Shown here piece after piece: positions 10,519 through 22,335 of a stretch of DNA of 64,000 nucleotides. The DNA is from Datura wrightii (taxonomy: Eukaryota; Streptophyta; Magnoliopsida; Solanales; Solanaceae), in NCBI GenBank assembly GCA_035772735.1, contig JASDFA010000006.1, forward strand, positions 25,461,501-25,525,500, written 5' to 3'. The notes below the pieces were generated by a model. That model was not told where the DNA came from. It worked only from the letters and a program-made list of their open reading frames with translations, and made no database searches. Made by a program: the position numbers and the translations under genes. How positions within the stretch are numbered: position 1 is the stretch's first letter; each line of letters begins with the position of its first letter.

Positions 10519-13145
10519 TAGGTCGTATCCCAGGGAGTCTGCAAGCCGTGCTAAGTAGATTCTTATCTATGGATGTGTTGTGCACCACATACTATAGATA
10601 GGAGGCTGCAAGGCATGATAGGATGGTTACTCTTTCTTCTTATTTAGTCGTGCTATAGAGCGATACAGTATAGGGTTGAGTCCCTAAAACTTATCATACT
10701 CTTTGGTTATAGATACAAAGTTAGATCAACGACACCCTATCACAGGCAGAAGATTGGATATAGCAGCAGAAGAGGGCACCAGCCAGTTACAAGGTAACTA
10801 CAGCAGTAGGAGGAGGTATCAGGGACCTCCCAATGTGATACCTCTATCGGTACCATCCCAGTATATTTCTATAACTTCAGAGTAGGAAGTCAGAAGCATA
10901 GAGTATATATGAGTTGATTTATTTGTTAGATATATAAGATCTGAGTAAGATGACAGATAATATTAGATTATCGCATAGATGTGAGAAAGAGAGGGAAATG
11001 CAGGATTCCCACCTCCACCCTTTCAGATGTGGTACAGTTCCATGTCTTCGTTTCATTGCAGTAAGAAAAGGATATTCCTACCTCTTAGTTTTGATTCCAG
11101 TACAGTAAAGGGCATAAGGATTGAGGCGATGTTGCCCAAAGTAAGCAGTAAGTGAAGACGGATTGGTTGATTCCATAAAGTATTAGAAAGAGTAAGGAGC
11201 CCTATAATTACATAAGTTGTGTAGACCTTCATGGTAACAAGTCAGAAGAGCGAGTAAGACTACTAGATTACTTGAAGTGGGTGTAGGAGATCCGTCAATG
11301 ATGAACTTCCAGTAATAGTCAAGTTCAAGTTAGAAAAAGGCTGAATTCGTCGTAGCATGCTAACAACGGCAGGATATACCTGCAACATAACAGTTATGAT
11401 TTCAGTTGTGATACTGAAAGGTAGGGAGGTCATGTGAATCAGATGGGTCTGACTGCAAGCCAAAAGAAGTATAAGTTGAGACTTGACCAGTAACCTTATT
11501 AACAATGTAAGGCAAGTACCTTAACCCCAGAGCTCAGCTTAAGCAAGATAAGGGGAAGAAGCAAGAATACCAGATTTTGAGGGGAAATTAGAATCACCTC
11601 CAGATTGATAGAATATCGTGTATTAAGGACTAAGCCTCGGACTGACAGTTAAGAGACAGTAAGGTTATAGTCCAGAATGTTATGGTATGTCCACGTAGGG
11701 GGAAGTTAAGAGAGTGACGACACAGAGACTCTAAACTAGTGCAGCCTGGAGATAAGGCCCAGCAGACAGTCACGGGCCCTCAATATAATGACAAGTAAAG
11801 CCACAAGGTCCGGAGGTTGACCCCATGTTGTAAGAGTGGCGAAATTTCAAATAGCAGATCATAGCTAAAGTGCATGTGTTTGTTGCTTCCAAAATGGGAC
11901 GAATATCTAATAAAATGGTACAAGAGGACCGGAGATATCATTAGACTGTAGAAGTAGTATATCACGTGCAGTATGAAATTCAGTAAAGTATGTCAGAGAT
12001 TACGTTTACTACAAAAAAAATTCAGTATGTATTGTACGTAGTTGTTGATATATATATATATATATACATACAGATGTCAGATATGCTGTGAGTAGCTGGC
12101 CAGTAGGGGTTACAGTCACACAGGTTCTGGTTAACTGCTAGGAAGTATATACAAATCGTACTACATGACCCCTCACCAAAAAAAGGGGCAGGGCAAGTGT
12201 GATCCACATATGAAGCTATAGAAACTTTCTCAGTTCTCAGTTTATTGAGTTAATGGACATATATGCTTGTTGCCAGATTTAGACTTCAAAAGCTCACAAG
12301 AGTTAGTATCCTGAATCAGGTGGTTAGATGATACGGGCGCAGTTAGGTGGTCTAATGACTAGCTAGTGCTTGTACTAGCAGAGAAGCACCCCTAAAGACC
12401 AGTAACATTATCGCATGTGCCAGAACTAGAGATAAAGACCAAATAAGCATACTCCATAGGTTAGCAACACCAGAATTCTCCAGTATGTTTAATGGTTGTA
12501 CATCGTTTTTCCAACATTGTGGGTAAGAGTCAGCTTTAGTCAACTTAGCAGTTATCATATAGAACACCCCGCAAGTCAGCTAGCCGTCCCAGTCAGACAA
12601 ACCCGTGGGTACCCCAAGAAAGGGTCCACATCAGTAGTTAGTAACGGACTAGTACCCCAACCAGTTCCCGTAAGATATTCAGATACAGAGTCCTAGGAGG
12701 AGTCCAGTCTTAACAGAATTGCTCATAAGACCAAGAATTTCTCAGAATAGCAGTATAGATCCGAGTGGATACGAGCAAGGCATAAGGAAGTGGTAGTACT
12801 CTACTAGCACATCGTTTACTAAGACAAGGAAATCGGTAGATTCCCTGTGAAGATCCATAGACTGATCGCCTGAGAGAAAGTCCGATTAAGCCCAGCTCTA
12901 CAGTTGTTCAAGTAGAATAACAAAGCAGTTAGATTTCCACAACTTCACAGCTATGCATGAGCTACAGATGCCCGAGTAGGATATTAGAGCATTGTTAGAC
13001 TACTTCAGCATTCGGGTCATTCGGCCTAGCTATTTAGTTATTCACAGTTATTCAGCCAGATTATTAGAGATCATGATCACTATCAGGATCCTTTGATCAG
13101 ATACGTGCACATGGTGTGTAGACACTCATATAGATTATTCTAGCA
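10519..13145 (+). other. Unrecognised 2.6-kb internal region of element G
   Basis: This is where gag, protease and the RT core should be. I recognise none of their motifs in any frame on either strand, and no frame exceeds about 80 codons. A short leader after the PBS (10560-10612) resembles that of other elements: a GTGCAC-centred palindrome (TGTGTTGTGCACCACATA) followed by GGAGGCTGC. The rest is purine-rich with frequent AGTA and CAGT words. It could be heavily decayed coding sequence, non-coding filler of a non-autonomous element, or captured DNA. Confidence 0.6.
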
Positions 13146-13205
13146 GTGAGTAGCATTAGCATACGACCCAGAAGGCAGATAAGCTCTAGCTATACAGATA
13201 GATTA

Positions 13206-13690
13206 CTTGTCAGTTTCTCCGGTATAATAAACCAGTATGATCGTCAGTTACATGCCAATTTCTCTAAATGTGAATTTTGGCTGAATTCAGTAACCTTTTT
13301 AGGTCACATCGTGTCGGAGGCTGGTACACAGGTAGATACACAGAAAATAAAAGCAGTGAAAACATGGCCAGAACCACCACTCCGACCGAGGTACACAGTT
13401 TCCTAGGGTTAGCCGGGTACTACAGAAGATTTATGGAAGAATTTTCCACCTTAACAGCACCTTTGACTAAACCAACACAGAAGGCAGCAAAAAAAATTCA
13501 GTGGACTGAGGCATGAGAGTGGAGCTCCAGGAGTGGAATTTGCGGCAGTGTCGCTGGTTGGAGTTGTTGAAAGATTATGATGTAAATATTCAGTATCACC
13601 CAGGAAGAGCCAACGTAGTAGCAGATGCCCGTAACCGTAAGTCTATAGGGAGTTTGCCATACTTGCTGCTCGAGCAGCGAGAATTGGCCC
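13206..13690 (+). pseudogene. pol: Element G RT end and RNase H remnant
   Basis: Only the RT thumb and connection survive: an ANFSKCEFWL block near 13255, TFLGHIVSEAG, then after a one-base shift FLGLAGYYRRFMEEFS near 13400-13445. The catalytic palm is absent. A QWTEA block at 13500 is followed directly by the end of RNase H (NLRQCRWLELLKDYDV, HPGRANVVAD), so the first two thirds of RNase H, with most of its catalytic acids, are deleted. The piece continues in frame into the integrase linker (to 13944). Confidence 0.83.
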
Positions 13691-15176
13691 GAGAAATACA
13701 CCAGTTAGCCAGTTTGGCCGTTCGTGTAGCAGAAGTAGAGGATAACAAAATGGTAATTCATAACACCGCAGTGTCATTATTAGTTGTGGAGGTAAAGGAA
13801 TGGCAGTATGAAGATCCTGGCCTGGATCAACTTAGAGACAGAGTTCAACAAAGAAATGCGCCGGATTTTCAAATAGCTGAGGATGAAGTGTTGCGATGTA
13901 AGGACCGCCTTTGTGTTCCAGACGTTGCAGGGCTTCGCCAGTAGATTATGGGTGAGGTACATTATGTTTGCTATTCTCTCCACCCAGGCGCGACGAAAAT
14001 GTACCATGATATAAAAGAAATCTATTGGTGGCTCAGTGTTCCAATTGCCAACAAGTAAAAGAGGAACATCAGAAACCAGGTGGACTGATTCAGGATATAG
14101 ATGTGCTTCTATGGAAAGGGGAAGCAGTATACATGGATCTTGTAGCAGGATTTCCCCGCACCAGGCAGAGATATGACTCGATTTAGGTAATTGTTGATAG
14201 ACTGAAAAAAAATCAGCTCATTTTCTGCCAGTAAGGGCTACCGTTTCTGCCGAAGATTATGCTGAGTTGTATATCTACAAAATAGCCAGGTTACACGGTG
14301 TTCCAGTGTCCATTATATTCGGTAGAGGGGCACAAATTACAGCAAAATTTTGGCAGTCATTTCAGAGAGGCTTGGGGACACAAGATAACCTGAGCATAGC
14401 TTTTCATCCTCAAATGGATGGGCAGGCAGAACGCACTATTCAGATGCTCGAGGATATGTTGCGAGCGTGTGTGTTAGATTTTGGAGGTAGCCGGGACGAA
14501 CAATACCGCTCTTTGAATTCGCCTATAATGACAGTTACCATTCAGTAATCCAAGTGGTGCCTTATGAAGTGTTGTATGGGCGAAAGTGTAGATTTTTAGC
14601 CGGTGGTTTGAGGTAGGAGAATCAGCATTGATTAGGCCGGATATTATTCATCAGTCAGAAGAAAAGTAAAGCTTATCAGAGAACACCTACTGACTGCTCA
14701 GAGCCGCCAGAAATTGTATGCTGATGTGCGGCGCAGAAACCTGGAATTTAATGTAAATGACTGGGTGTTTTTGAAAGTTTCTCCAATGAAAGGGAGTGAT
14801 GAGATTCGGCAAGAAAGGTAAACTCAGCCCGAGAATTGTTGGGCCCTGTCAGATTCGCCGAAGAATAGGCTAGGTAGCATACGAATTGAACTTACCTCCA
14901 GAATTAGAGTTTGTTCATCTAGTTTTCCACGTGTCCATGCTGAGGAAGTATATAGGAGACCCCTCCAGAGTTGTCCCAGTTCAGGATGTCTAGGTTACGG
15001 AGGAGCTGGCTTATGAAGAGGTTCCAGTAGCCATACTAGACAAGCAGATTCGCAGGTTGAGAACTAAAGATATTGCTTCTGTCAAAGTATTATGGCATAA
15101 CAGGAACCGAGAGGAAATGACTTGGGAAGCAGAGGAAGATATGAAAGTCAGATATCCTCAACTATTCCAGACTTAA
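13691..15176 (+). pseudogene. pol: Element G integrase and chromodomain remnant
   Basis: A zinc-domain region (HPGATKMYHD near 13983; CSNCQQVKEEH near 14044 in another frame) is followed by the core (YMDLVAGFPRTRQ near 14130) and the block at 14300-14470. There the usual SDRG is FGRG, so the second catalytic Asp is lost, while the Glu in DGQAERTIQ (near 14418) remains. DVRRRNLEF and VSPMKG blocks follow, then a chromodomain-like tail (KVLWHN, MTWEAEEDM, RYPQLFQT) ending at a TAA at 15174. A small deletion between the YWW block and the CxxC, stops (for example near 13942 and 14185) and frameshifts inactivate it. Confidence 0.84.
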
Positions 15177-15420
15177 TCAGCCAGAGGTACGTTAGTATTG
15201 TTGTTTTATGAATTGCCTTATATTATGTGAATAAAGGAAATAGTTGGCTTTTGTGATGAATACTGGTGTTGTGTGGAGTACCTGTATTGGACTTTTCTGC
15301 GTTTCAGGATTTTTGAGATAGTCCATACTATAGGGGAAACTCTACCAAAATTTTTCTAGAATAAGTCAAGTAAATTGAAATTCTTGCAAGTAGAAGTTTA
15401 CATTCGAGGACGAATGTTCT

Positions 15421-15434
15421 TAAGGGGGGGAGGA
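15421..15434 (+). other. Polypurine tract of element G
   Basis: TAAGGGGGGGAGGA lies directly before the 3' LTR start, as expected for plus-strand priming. The preceding phrase (cattcgaggacgaatg) also precedes the tract in the other elements. Confidence 0.85.
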
Positions 15435-17744
15435 TGTTACACCCCGTAAATTCTTGACATTTAGATGGCCTATTCGCATGTTGGTTAAGAGTTTTAGAGT
15501 GCCATGCATGCTAGAAAAAGGCCTGGGGGAAGACCGGACAAGCGCCACGTTGAAGTGTTGCAAGAGGAGGCCGCGAGACCCCCTCCGCGATGGCAACGTG
15601 CCACGGAAGCTGCCCCTCCGCGATGGCCAACGTGCCACGAAGGGCCTGTCCAGGCTCCACTATATAAAGCCCCACTTCGGATTTTAACTTCATTTCACAC
15701 AATTTTATTTCCAGAACACGACTAGAACAGGGGAGAACAAGGGTGCAACATAAAAGTTCATCCGATTACGTCGCTACACGTCGTCCAAACTCAAAATAAT
15801 CTCGGGTAGTGAAGTATTAAGCTGCAGGGAGCATTCCTGCAGAGTTAGTTTCATGAAATTTGGCCGAAGAACTGTCGTCCTACCGAGCTAAGGTAAGTGC
15901 AATTGCTCCAAATTAGTGTCAATATACTCCTAGCCCTAAAGTGAGTATTTCTCCCTTCCGGACTACCGAGAAATAGCGAGTTTTCGGTTGTTTTCCGATA
16001 AGTCAAAGTTTGGGCTATATATATATTCAAAGTAGCATTTTCTTCCGGAATATTGATGAATTTAGTTCTAATTGCTATGAATGTGAATACAGTTGGAAGA
16101 AATAGCTGAATATTGGCCGAGCTACGCCAGTTAGCCAGAAAGTCAACCACTGAGGTATGTAAAGATAGTTTCTTCGGCAAGTTAGTAATTCTAGTATAGT
16201 AAAAGAGAATAAATTCCAGAAGGAAGTTCCAGAAGACAAGTATTAAGTATGTTTGTATTATTATGCCATATTCAGAATAAAAGTCAGTAATTAGTATTAA
16301 ACAACGAGATATTATTTCAGACTCAGTACCAAATTCAATTTAATCCAGCTAGAGAATAAGAATAGAATATCAAAGTATGAACAGTATTATCAGATTTATT
16401 ATACACGTTATATGTGATTATTGTTGTTTGTTGAGACTTGTTTGTGATATGTGGGCACCCTTAGAGCTTCCTTGCCGCCCCAGGGTTAATAGCTATGTCG
16501 ACTCGCCCACCAGAGAGTGAGGATACGTCACTCCAAGGAGTAGCATGCCATCCGCAGTAGGACGAAGATGGGATGCAGCATTCCCCATAGCAGGCTGATC
16601 AACATTACAGTATACCCTGTCGAGCGATTGCGCCTAGGGCACAGATTATAAATTACAGATACAGATCTCAGATTACAGTTACAGGAGTCCTCTAAACTCA
16701 GATACAGTTATAGTCAAGGGCCCAGAGAGCCCAAGTTGCATACCCAGGGGGCCAACTGGATGCTCGTAGTTATTAGGTGAGTGGAGTGAATTTATTTTTG
16801 GATGGTTTGACCGGAGTAGGGGTATATAGATTGCGTGTTGATTGGTACCTTCCGGCTTATGGGGGCTGGTATAGGTTCTTGTATGCTATATATATATATA
16901 GAGAGAGAGAGATGTTACTTATTAAATTGATAGATAACAGGGCGCCGCAACGACAGGTATGATTCTCACCTTCTCTCCAGTACAGCTAAGCTTAGTTTAG
17001 ATTCTGTCATCCCAGAAAGTTTTAGCCATCTCTTATGTTTCAGTAACTATCAGCATTACTATCTATGTTCAGTTGTGTTTAGTTATTGCTTTGCGTACTC
17101 GGTACCAGTGGTACTGACGCTCGTTTGGGGGCGCTGCATTACTTGCCTGCAGGTACTCATAGACGAGGAGTCAATCCCTCGTAATTCTAGCCAGCACACA
17201 GAGTCATCAGCTCCTGTCATCCGGATATAGATAGCTAGAGATTTTTCCTTTTTCTTTTGTTGTACAGTATGGGTAGGTCGGGGCCCTGTCCTAACCATCT
17301 TATCAGTATTCTTAGAGGCTAGCAGATTGTGTATTCCCTGTGGTTAGTTGTACTGGTCGTGTGAGGCCATGTGTATGTTTTAGCTTGTTTATAATGGCTG
17401 TGTGGGGCCTTATTCAGCTGGTAGTGGTGACCTTGTCGGTCACGTAGCAGTTTAGCACTTGTTTTTTCTTGATTCAGATATAACTAGACAGCATGGTGGC
17501 CTTGTCGGCCCGTATAGGTTCCCTATTGATTCAGTTGTCCTGGGTAGCTATTGTTTTCTTGCAGGTGGCTATAGGCCTAGTCGGCCCGAGGCTGTATTTA
17601 CAGCCGTTATATAGCCCGTCGTTTTCTTAAATCCAGAGTTAGAGCCAGCCTAGCACCAGAAGTGCTCAGGCTCAGCTAGTCCAGCAGTCCAGGTCCTAGT
17701 AGGGCACCAGGTGCAAGTCATGCCTCCCAAGGCGGGGCGTGACA
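15435..17744 (+). repeat. 3' LTR of element G
   Basis: 2310 bases with the same termini and order of motifs as 8188-10503, including the TATA box (15661-15669), the direct repeat and the TA/GA run. The scattered differences are mostly single-base changes. Confidence 0.93.
15661..15669 (+). promoter_or_regulatory. TATA box of the G 3' LTR
   Basis: TATATAAAG, a copy of the 8415 box. If active it would drive outward transcription to the right, into the LTR of H. Confidence 0.62.
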
Positions 17745-18330
17745 TTCATGAACCTTAATGCCTATATAACTATGGTTACAGGACAATAATGAAACGAAGA
17801 TTATTCCTATTTGTATTTCAGCTAAACAGGGTTGAATTGTATATCTCTATCCTCAACAACAACTTCTATCCTATCACCAATAGGTTCAAGTGTCTTTGAA
17901 TTTTCGTTCTGTATTTTTTTTTAATCCTTTTGATTCCCTTTCGCAAGCTTAATCGAAAGCCAACAAATTACTTACAAGGTCATCGGTCTCATAAATAATA
18001 AATTAAAATAAATAAATATAAACAACCATAAAAAGAAGAATCAAAACTAAATTTAATTAATCTGTCAAACAGTCAACCATTCACCCTGGACACAACTCCA
18101 GAATATGAGTTTATCCACTCATAGACAAGTGAAAAAACAAATACTTAGTCATCATCATGCGAAACTATGAAGTAAAGAAGAGAAAACCTAGTTGTAAAAC
18201 CTTGTCTTCCTTCCAAAATGCTTACAAGATTTCATGAATGAACTACGAAATATAAATGAGTAAAGACTGCTTCAAGCAGTCCAAAACTACTCTAAGAAGT
18301 CAAAAACTACGTAACAAACAACCCAAGGCT

Positions 18331-18341
18331 TATATTTATAG
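18331..18341 (-). promoter_or_regulatory. TATA box of the H LTR
   Basis: Read on minus, CTATAAATATA is a textbook plant TATA box. It lies about 500 bases into the LTR, a plausible U3/R position. Confidence 0.55.
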
Positions 18342-18514
18342 ATGAGCCTTTAAATGACGCTTCTGCCCTTCATGACTTGGCTTAAAAATCAGCATTTTTC
18401 ACCCCAAATGGGTCTGCCGTGCCATCCCTCCTATCTCACCACAGACTTAGTCAAATTTTCAATAATTTTCAGCTACAGATAAGGCCTGGCGTGACGCCCC
18501 AACAAGAGCTCCAG

Positions 18515-18635
18515 CCTAAGAATTTTTTCTCTGAAGTTTGAGGGCTGGTGCAGGGCGCCAGCCATAGCACCAGACTGAGAATTTATTTCTCTGAAGTTTG
18601 GGACTTGGTGCGAGGCGCTAGCCATAGCACCAAAC
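18515..18635. repeat. Two-unit tandem repeat, about 60 bp per unit, in the H LTR
   Basis: Units start at about 18515 and 18574. They share AATTTNTTTCTCTGAAGTTTG and a GGCTGGTGC...GCCATAGCACCA core that is itself an imperfect inverted repeat. It lies upstream of the TATA box on the minus strand, so it may be a U3 promoter repeat. Confidence 0.7.
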
Positions 18636-20031
18636 CTGTCAGTTTTTCAAATCTTCATTCCTTGCATCATTTTGAGCCCATTTTGCTTAGTTTCCTACTC
18701 AAATCAACTCAAATCATTTGTTAGTGCATAAAACACACACATACATGTTTAGCATAAATTAAATATTATGAACTCAAAACATGATCAAATATGAGTAAAA
18801 ACATGGTAAATGGGCATAAAAATATGCCTAACATCAGCTGGATAGAATGTTTTGATGACATGTGCATGTAGTTGCTCTAGATTGAATAACTTGGTGGTGA
18901 AATCTTGATATATATTCTTGGGAGAATAGTTGTTATAGTACGAGTAATAGGAAGGGGTTAAGTGACCAGACCTAGTTTTTATATAAGCTTTAGGTTGCAA
19001 CTTAATTGTTATGAATGGAAACGTAAGGCTAGTAGTATAAATTAACTAGCTTAAAACAAATTCGGGGTAAGAAAAGAGTAGGTAATTGTGAGAAGCCATA
19101 GTGGCAGAGTTGAGTAATAAATTTGGATTAAGTTGAAATGATTATTGAGCATTAAAGAAATTTCCTTAGGAACGAATATGTTAAAGGGATGATGATGCGC
19201 CCGAGTAGGTGACTAGGAATGGGGACTAGTATGAACAATAATTTGATCAATATTAAAAGGACCTGTTTATGGGATAGATACTTAAGGGAGAAGGTAGGAA
19301 AGGTTGAACTTACGAACCGCAAAGGTTACCTTGTGTGTTCATTATTGTGTTAGATAACGAGAGACTCAGTTAATAGATAATTAATTAGAAAGATAGTAGG
19401 GTACAATTCTTAGTAGTTAGTCTTTATAAAATGACATGCATCTCTGTGGATCAAAAACATGATTAATTGAGCTTAGGGAAATGATTGGGTTAAAGATTTT
19501 ACTGACTTGTTCATGTTGATGAATTTTTCTAAATTGGTTGAACAACGAATGTTATTTCTAAACTACGAGTGAAATAATGGTAATTAAATTGTACTGATAA
19601 TCCATCTTATATGGTGACTAACTGAGATCACGGTGATATATGTTGAGAACGGATGTGTAATACATCCTTGCCTAGAGATGAAAGGATCGTATTTGAGGCG
19701 AGCATATGGACGAGCAGAAGTGTGATTGATTAACATATATATATTGATACTTGGAGATGAGTGGCTCATGCCTGATAGGAGTTTTCAGGCAAGTGGTTAT
19801 GATATGAGTGGCTCGTGTCTGAGGTGAGCATCCAGACGAGAAGATGAGTGGGAGCGGGTATCATGCTGGTACAGTACATGGATTTCTAGAGTCCCTTGTA
19901 GGCCATGACTGTAAGGGCAGAAATAAGACCCTCTAACATGTGTGTATAGTGATATTTTCTGTGAGTGTATGTGGTGATGTGACAGAGATGTGTGCCCGGC
20001 ATATTACCGATGGTATTATTGTGATCGAGAT

Positions 20032-20107
20032 CAGTACAGGTATGTTATGATATACATATGGCTATGTTGACAAAGATAAGTACAGGTATGTGATGATATA
20101 CATATGA
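20032..20107 (+). repeat. Short direct repeat in L
   Basis: AGTACAGGTATG(T)(T/G)ATGATATACATATG occurs at 20032 and 20079, a 47-base period. Confidence 0.7.
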
Positions 20108-20765
20108 TTGTACGAGAGAGTTTAGTACCAAGTATGACACCGATATGTGTACAAACATTCAATTAGATAAAATTAATGATGACATGTTTATTTACCATGT
20201 GTTCAGCATGCATATGATCTGCTGCATAATTATGTTTTACTTATATTGTAATCCTTAGTGTTCTAATGAAGTTATTGTGAATAAGTTAACATTGTATTCC
20301 AAAATTGTCGGGTAAATATGTTTTATTTGATGTTTCTAAGTTGATCCCGATTGTGAGAATGTTTTGTGAAAAAGAGGAATAAAATATATAATTATGATAA
20401 GATGAAAAGTGGCGAAGTGTATATTTAATTAAGTGTAGATTGCTACAGTCCTGTGTGATGTTAGACTTTGTATAATTGATGAGATGTTGAAGGAAGCAAG
20501 GTTCCCAGTAAAGTCGAGTTACTACCTAGAGAAATACCATTGCACTGAGACCACGGAAGCATTCAAGTTATCGCTACAACAAGGCTTAAACAGTACACAT
20601 TGCTGCTAAGCTTGGTAAAGAAATATGGATGTACTATTAAATAACTGGGGTAAATGAAGAGTAAGAAATTGACATGGTAAATTATTCGGTGGTTGTTTAA
20701 AAATTAAATTATTAATTCATATTAATTTTATGTTGTTCCATGAGTTAATTATAGTTGGTGATGCC

Positions 20766-20773
20766 TATAAATA
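20766..20773 (+). promoter_or_regulatory. TATA box in L
   Basis: TATAAATA in the context GCCTATAAATACG, a strong plant TATA match. It supports reading L as an LTR on the plus strand. Confidence 0.45.
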
Positions 20774-21095
20774 CGTGTAGTGTATTGATACTATCTTGCT
20801 ACACCTTTTTGGGTGTAGGTTATGGCAGGTTTGAAGTTTCATGACCGATATGGTGTACTCAGCACCAGCTTCTGCACTTTTCCGTAGATGAAACTCTTGG
20901 ATCTGTCTAGACTAGATCTTGGGGGGAAGGAAAGTCATAGCTTTGGGAAAGGATTTATTTTAATTTTAAAAATATTTTGATTTGTGCAAATTAAGGAGTA
21001 TTGAATTTATTTTATATGTTGTTCAAGAAGGGGTTCTCCTATCAAGCTAGAGTCGATGTACGTGCCCGTACGACCCGCCCATTTGGGTCGTGTCA

Positions 21096-22335
21096 CTACT
21101 AATCTCCAAATCAAATTCATAAATCTATTATTGAATCTCATTTTCTATAACAGACTGATTAGAAACTTCTAGGAAACTCTTTCATAAGCTTAAGCCATGT
21201 CTAGCTTTATGACCACATTAGCAGGCTTAGCGCTTTTCCTTATATTAGTTATGATTTCTTGTGCCAACTATAGATTTTCAATAATATTCTTACCTTTCAC
21301 AAATTCAGATTGGTTATGTGAAATCATAGAGGGTAAAATCTTCTCAAGTCTATCATGGATCACCCTGGTTATCACCTTACTAAAAAGATTACTCAAACTG
21401 GTAGGTCTTAGATCATAGAAAGTTTGTACCTTTTTTTTTAGGGATTAAGACCAAATTAGTCTGAGCAATAAATTTTGAAAGTGTGTCCTTAAAACAAAAG
21501 CTCTGACTACATTCAACATATCTTCTTCAATAATGTCCCAATAAGTCTGCTAGAAACAACTAGTCAAGCCAGCAGGGCCACTGCTATGATTTTCATTTAG
21601 TTTAAACACCACGCTTCTAACCTCTTTAGGAGTAGGATTGCCAATCAGGCTCTCATTGTCTACCTATTTAAGTAATTCAGGAACATGTTGAAGAAGTATT
21701 AATTCTACTAAATTACTGTCTCCTGTGAATTTCTTCAGAAAGAATTTAATAGCCTCCCTTTCCACCTTATCAGTGCATTCCACCCATTCCCCATCATCAT
21801 TCTGGATTTTGTCAATAGCAAGTCTTTTTGTTCTTCTATTTACTAGACTAAGGAAGAATCTAATGTTTTTTCACCTTCTGAGAACCATGTGATTCCTGCC
21901 TTTTGTCTCTAGAACTCTTCTTAATAGTTTAGGTACATCTTCATTTTTGCTTGTGCTCTCGACAATATAGTTCAATTTTTTGTTGTGGAAAATTCTTAAA
22001 ATAAACCTTCTTTTATCCTCACCATGCCTTTCTTATTGCTAAATTTTTAAATATATCTCCAAAACACATGTTGCTCCAAGATGAGAAGGAAGCCTTAGTC
22101 TTCTTCATTTTTTGTTTCATCCTAAGGAATACATTAGGCTCATTCCCATAAATCCAATTCTCCTTACTAAGTATTACCTCCCTTATGGAGTGTTATTCTA
22201 TTATATCTCTAAAAGTTGGGTTGATTTCATCTATAGTGATGCAACATTAATGAGGTCCACAATGTTAGGTATAGTTAATATTCTCAAAATATATCTATAA
22301 AGCTTATTTCAGTTGTGATTTTTCTGACTATTTCC
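21096..22335 (-). pseudogene. LINE (L1 type) remnant b: endonuclease-RT linker and N-terminal RT
   Basis: The minus strand encodes blocks typical of plant L1 ORF2: MKKTKASFSSWSN and CFGDIFKNLAIR near 22020-22110, NRRTKRLAIDKIQNDDGEWV near 21790-21850, and NPTPKEVRSVVFKLNENHSSGPAG near 21580-21640. RT motifs follow: LRPTSLSNLFSKVITRVIHDRL, NQSEFVKGKNIIENL and VIKLDMA (21220-21410). The frame ends before the YxDD motif, where L abuts at 21096. Stops and shifts are present throughout. An uninterrupted 73-codon frame on the opposite strand at 21197-21418 is only its antisense shadow. The endonuclease is missing. Confidence 0.85.

Larger units (their letters stand above)
8188..17744 (+). mobile_element. 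Element G: complete-ended LTR retrotransposon, perfect TTCAT duplication
   Basis: Two near-identical LTRs (8188-10503 and 15435-17744) start TGTTACACCCC and end CGTGACA. They flank an iMet-type PBS, a pol remnant and a polypurine tract. The 5-bp duplication TTCAT (8183-8187 and 17745-17749) is perfect, so the ends are exact. The first and last 60 or so bases of the two LTRs differ at only one to two sites, so this appears to be one of the youngest insertions here. Yet gag, protease and the catalytic part of RT are not recognisable and the integrase lacks a catalytic Asp, so it must have moved with enzymes from elsewhere or decayed quickly. It is a chromovirus by its chromodomain. Confidence 0.92.
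6879..18836 (-). mobile_element. Element H: Tat/Athila-like Ty3/gypsy element, interrupted by G and cut by A
   Basis: Reading right to left: an LTR starts TGATGTTAGGC at 18836, is interrupted by G (8188-17744), and ends GACATCA at 7808. A degenerate Asp-tRNA type primer site and a gag remnant follow, after which A interrupts at 6878. The TGATG...CATCA termini, the PBS type and the gag motifs differ from the chromoviruses here and fit the non-chromovirus Tat/Athila branch. The rest of H lies left of A, off the window. H is older than both A and G. Confidence 0.78.
17745..18836 (-). repeat. LTR of element H, 5' part
   Basis: It continues the H LTR after the TTCAT duplication and ends, read on minus, with the start TGATGTTAGGC at 18836. 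It contains a TATA box on minus (18331) and a two-unit tandem repeat (18515-18635). With 7808-8187 the LTR totals about 1.47 kb. Confidence 0.75.
18837..21095 (+). repeat. L: 3' portion of an LTR of an unidentified family (likely)
   Basis: No coding motifs are seen in 2.26 kb. The right end is GGGTCGTGTCA, like LTR 3' ends of the Ty3/gypsy class. A TATA box (TATAAATA, 20766-20773) lies 330 bases before that end, as expected for a U3/R junction. The left end is the insertion point of H, so the LTR start should lie beyond H, off the window. The right side abuts a LINE. Without a second copy in the window it remains a probable LTR. Confidence 0.45.

Noticed and set aside
11263..12696. Small frames inside the unexplained part of G as captured host genes
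   Set aside because: None exceeds 80 codons and I recognise no domain; splicing cannot be judged from sequence alone.
15420..15725. Arg/Pro-rich frames on both strands, also at 8108-8456
   Set aside because: They arise from GC-rich repeats upstream of the G TATA box and lack homologues among the element proteins.
21197..21418. Hydrophobic 73-codon frame on plus that looks like a small membrane protein
   Set aside because: It is the exact antisense of LINE RT motifs (NQSEFVKG, VIKLDMA) on minus.
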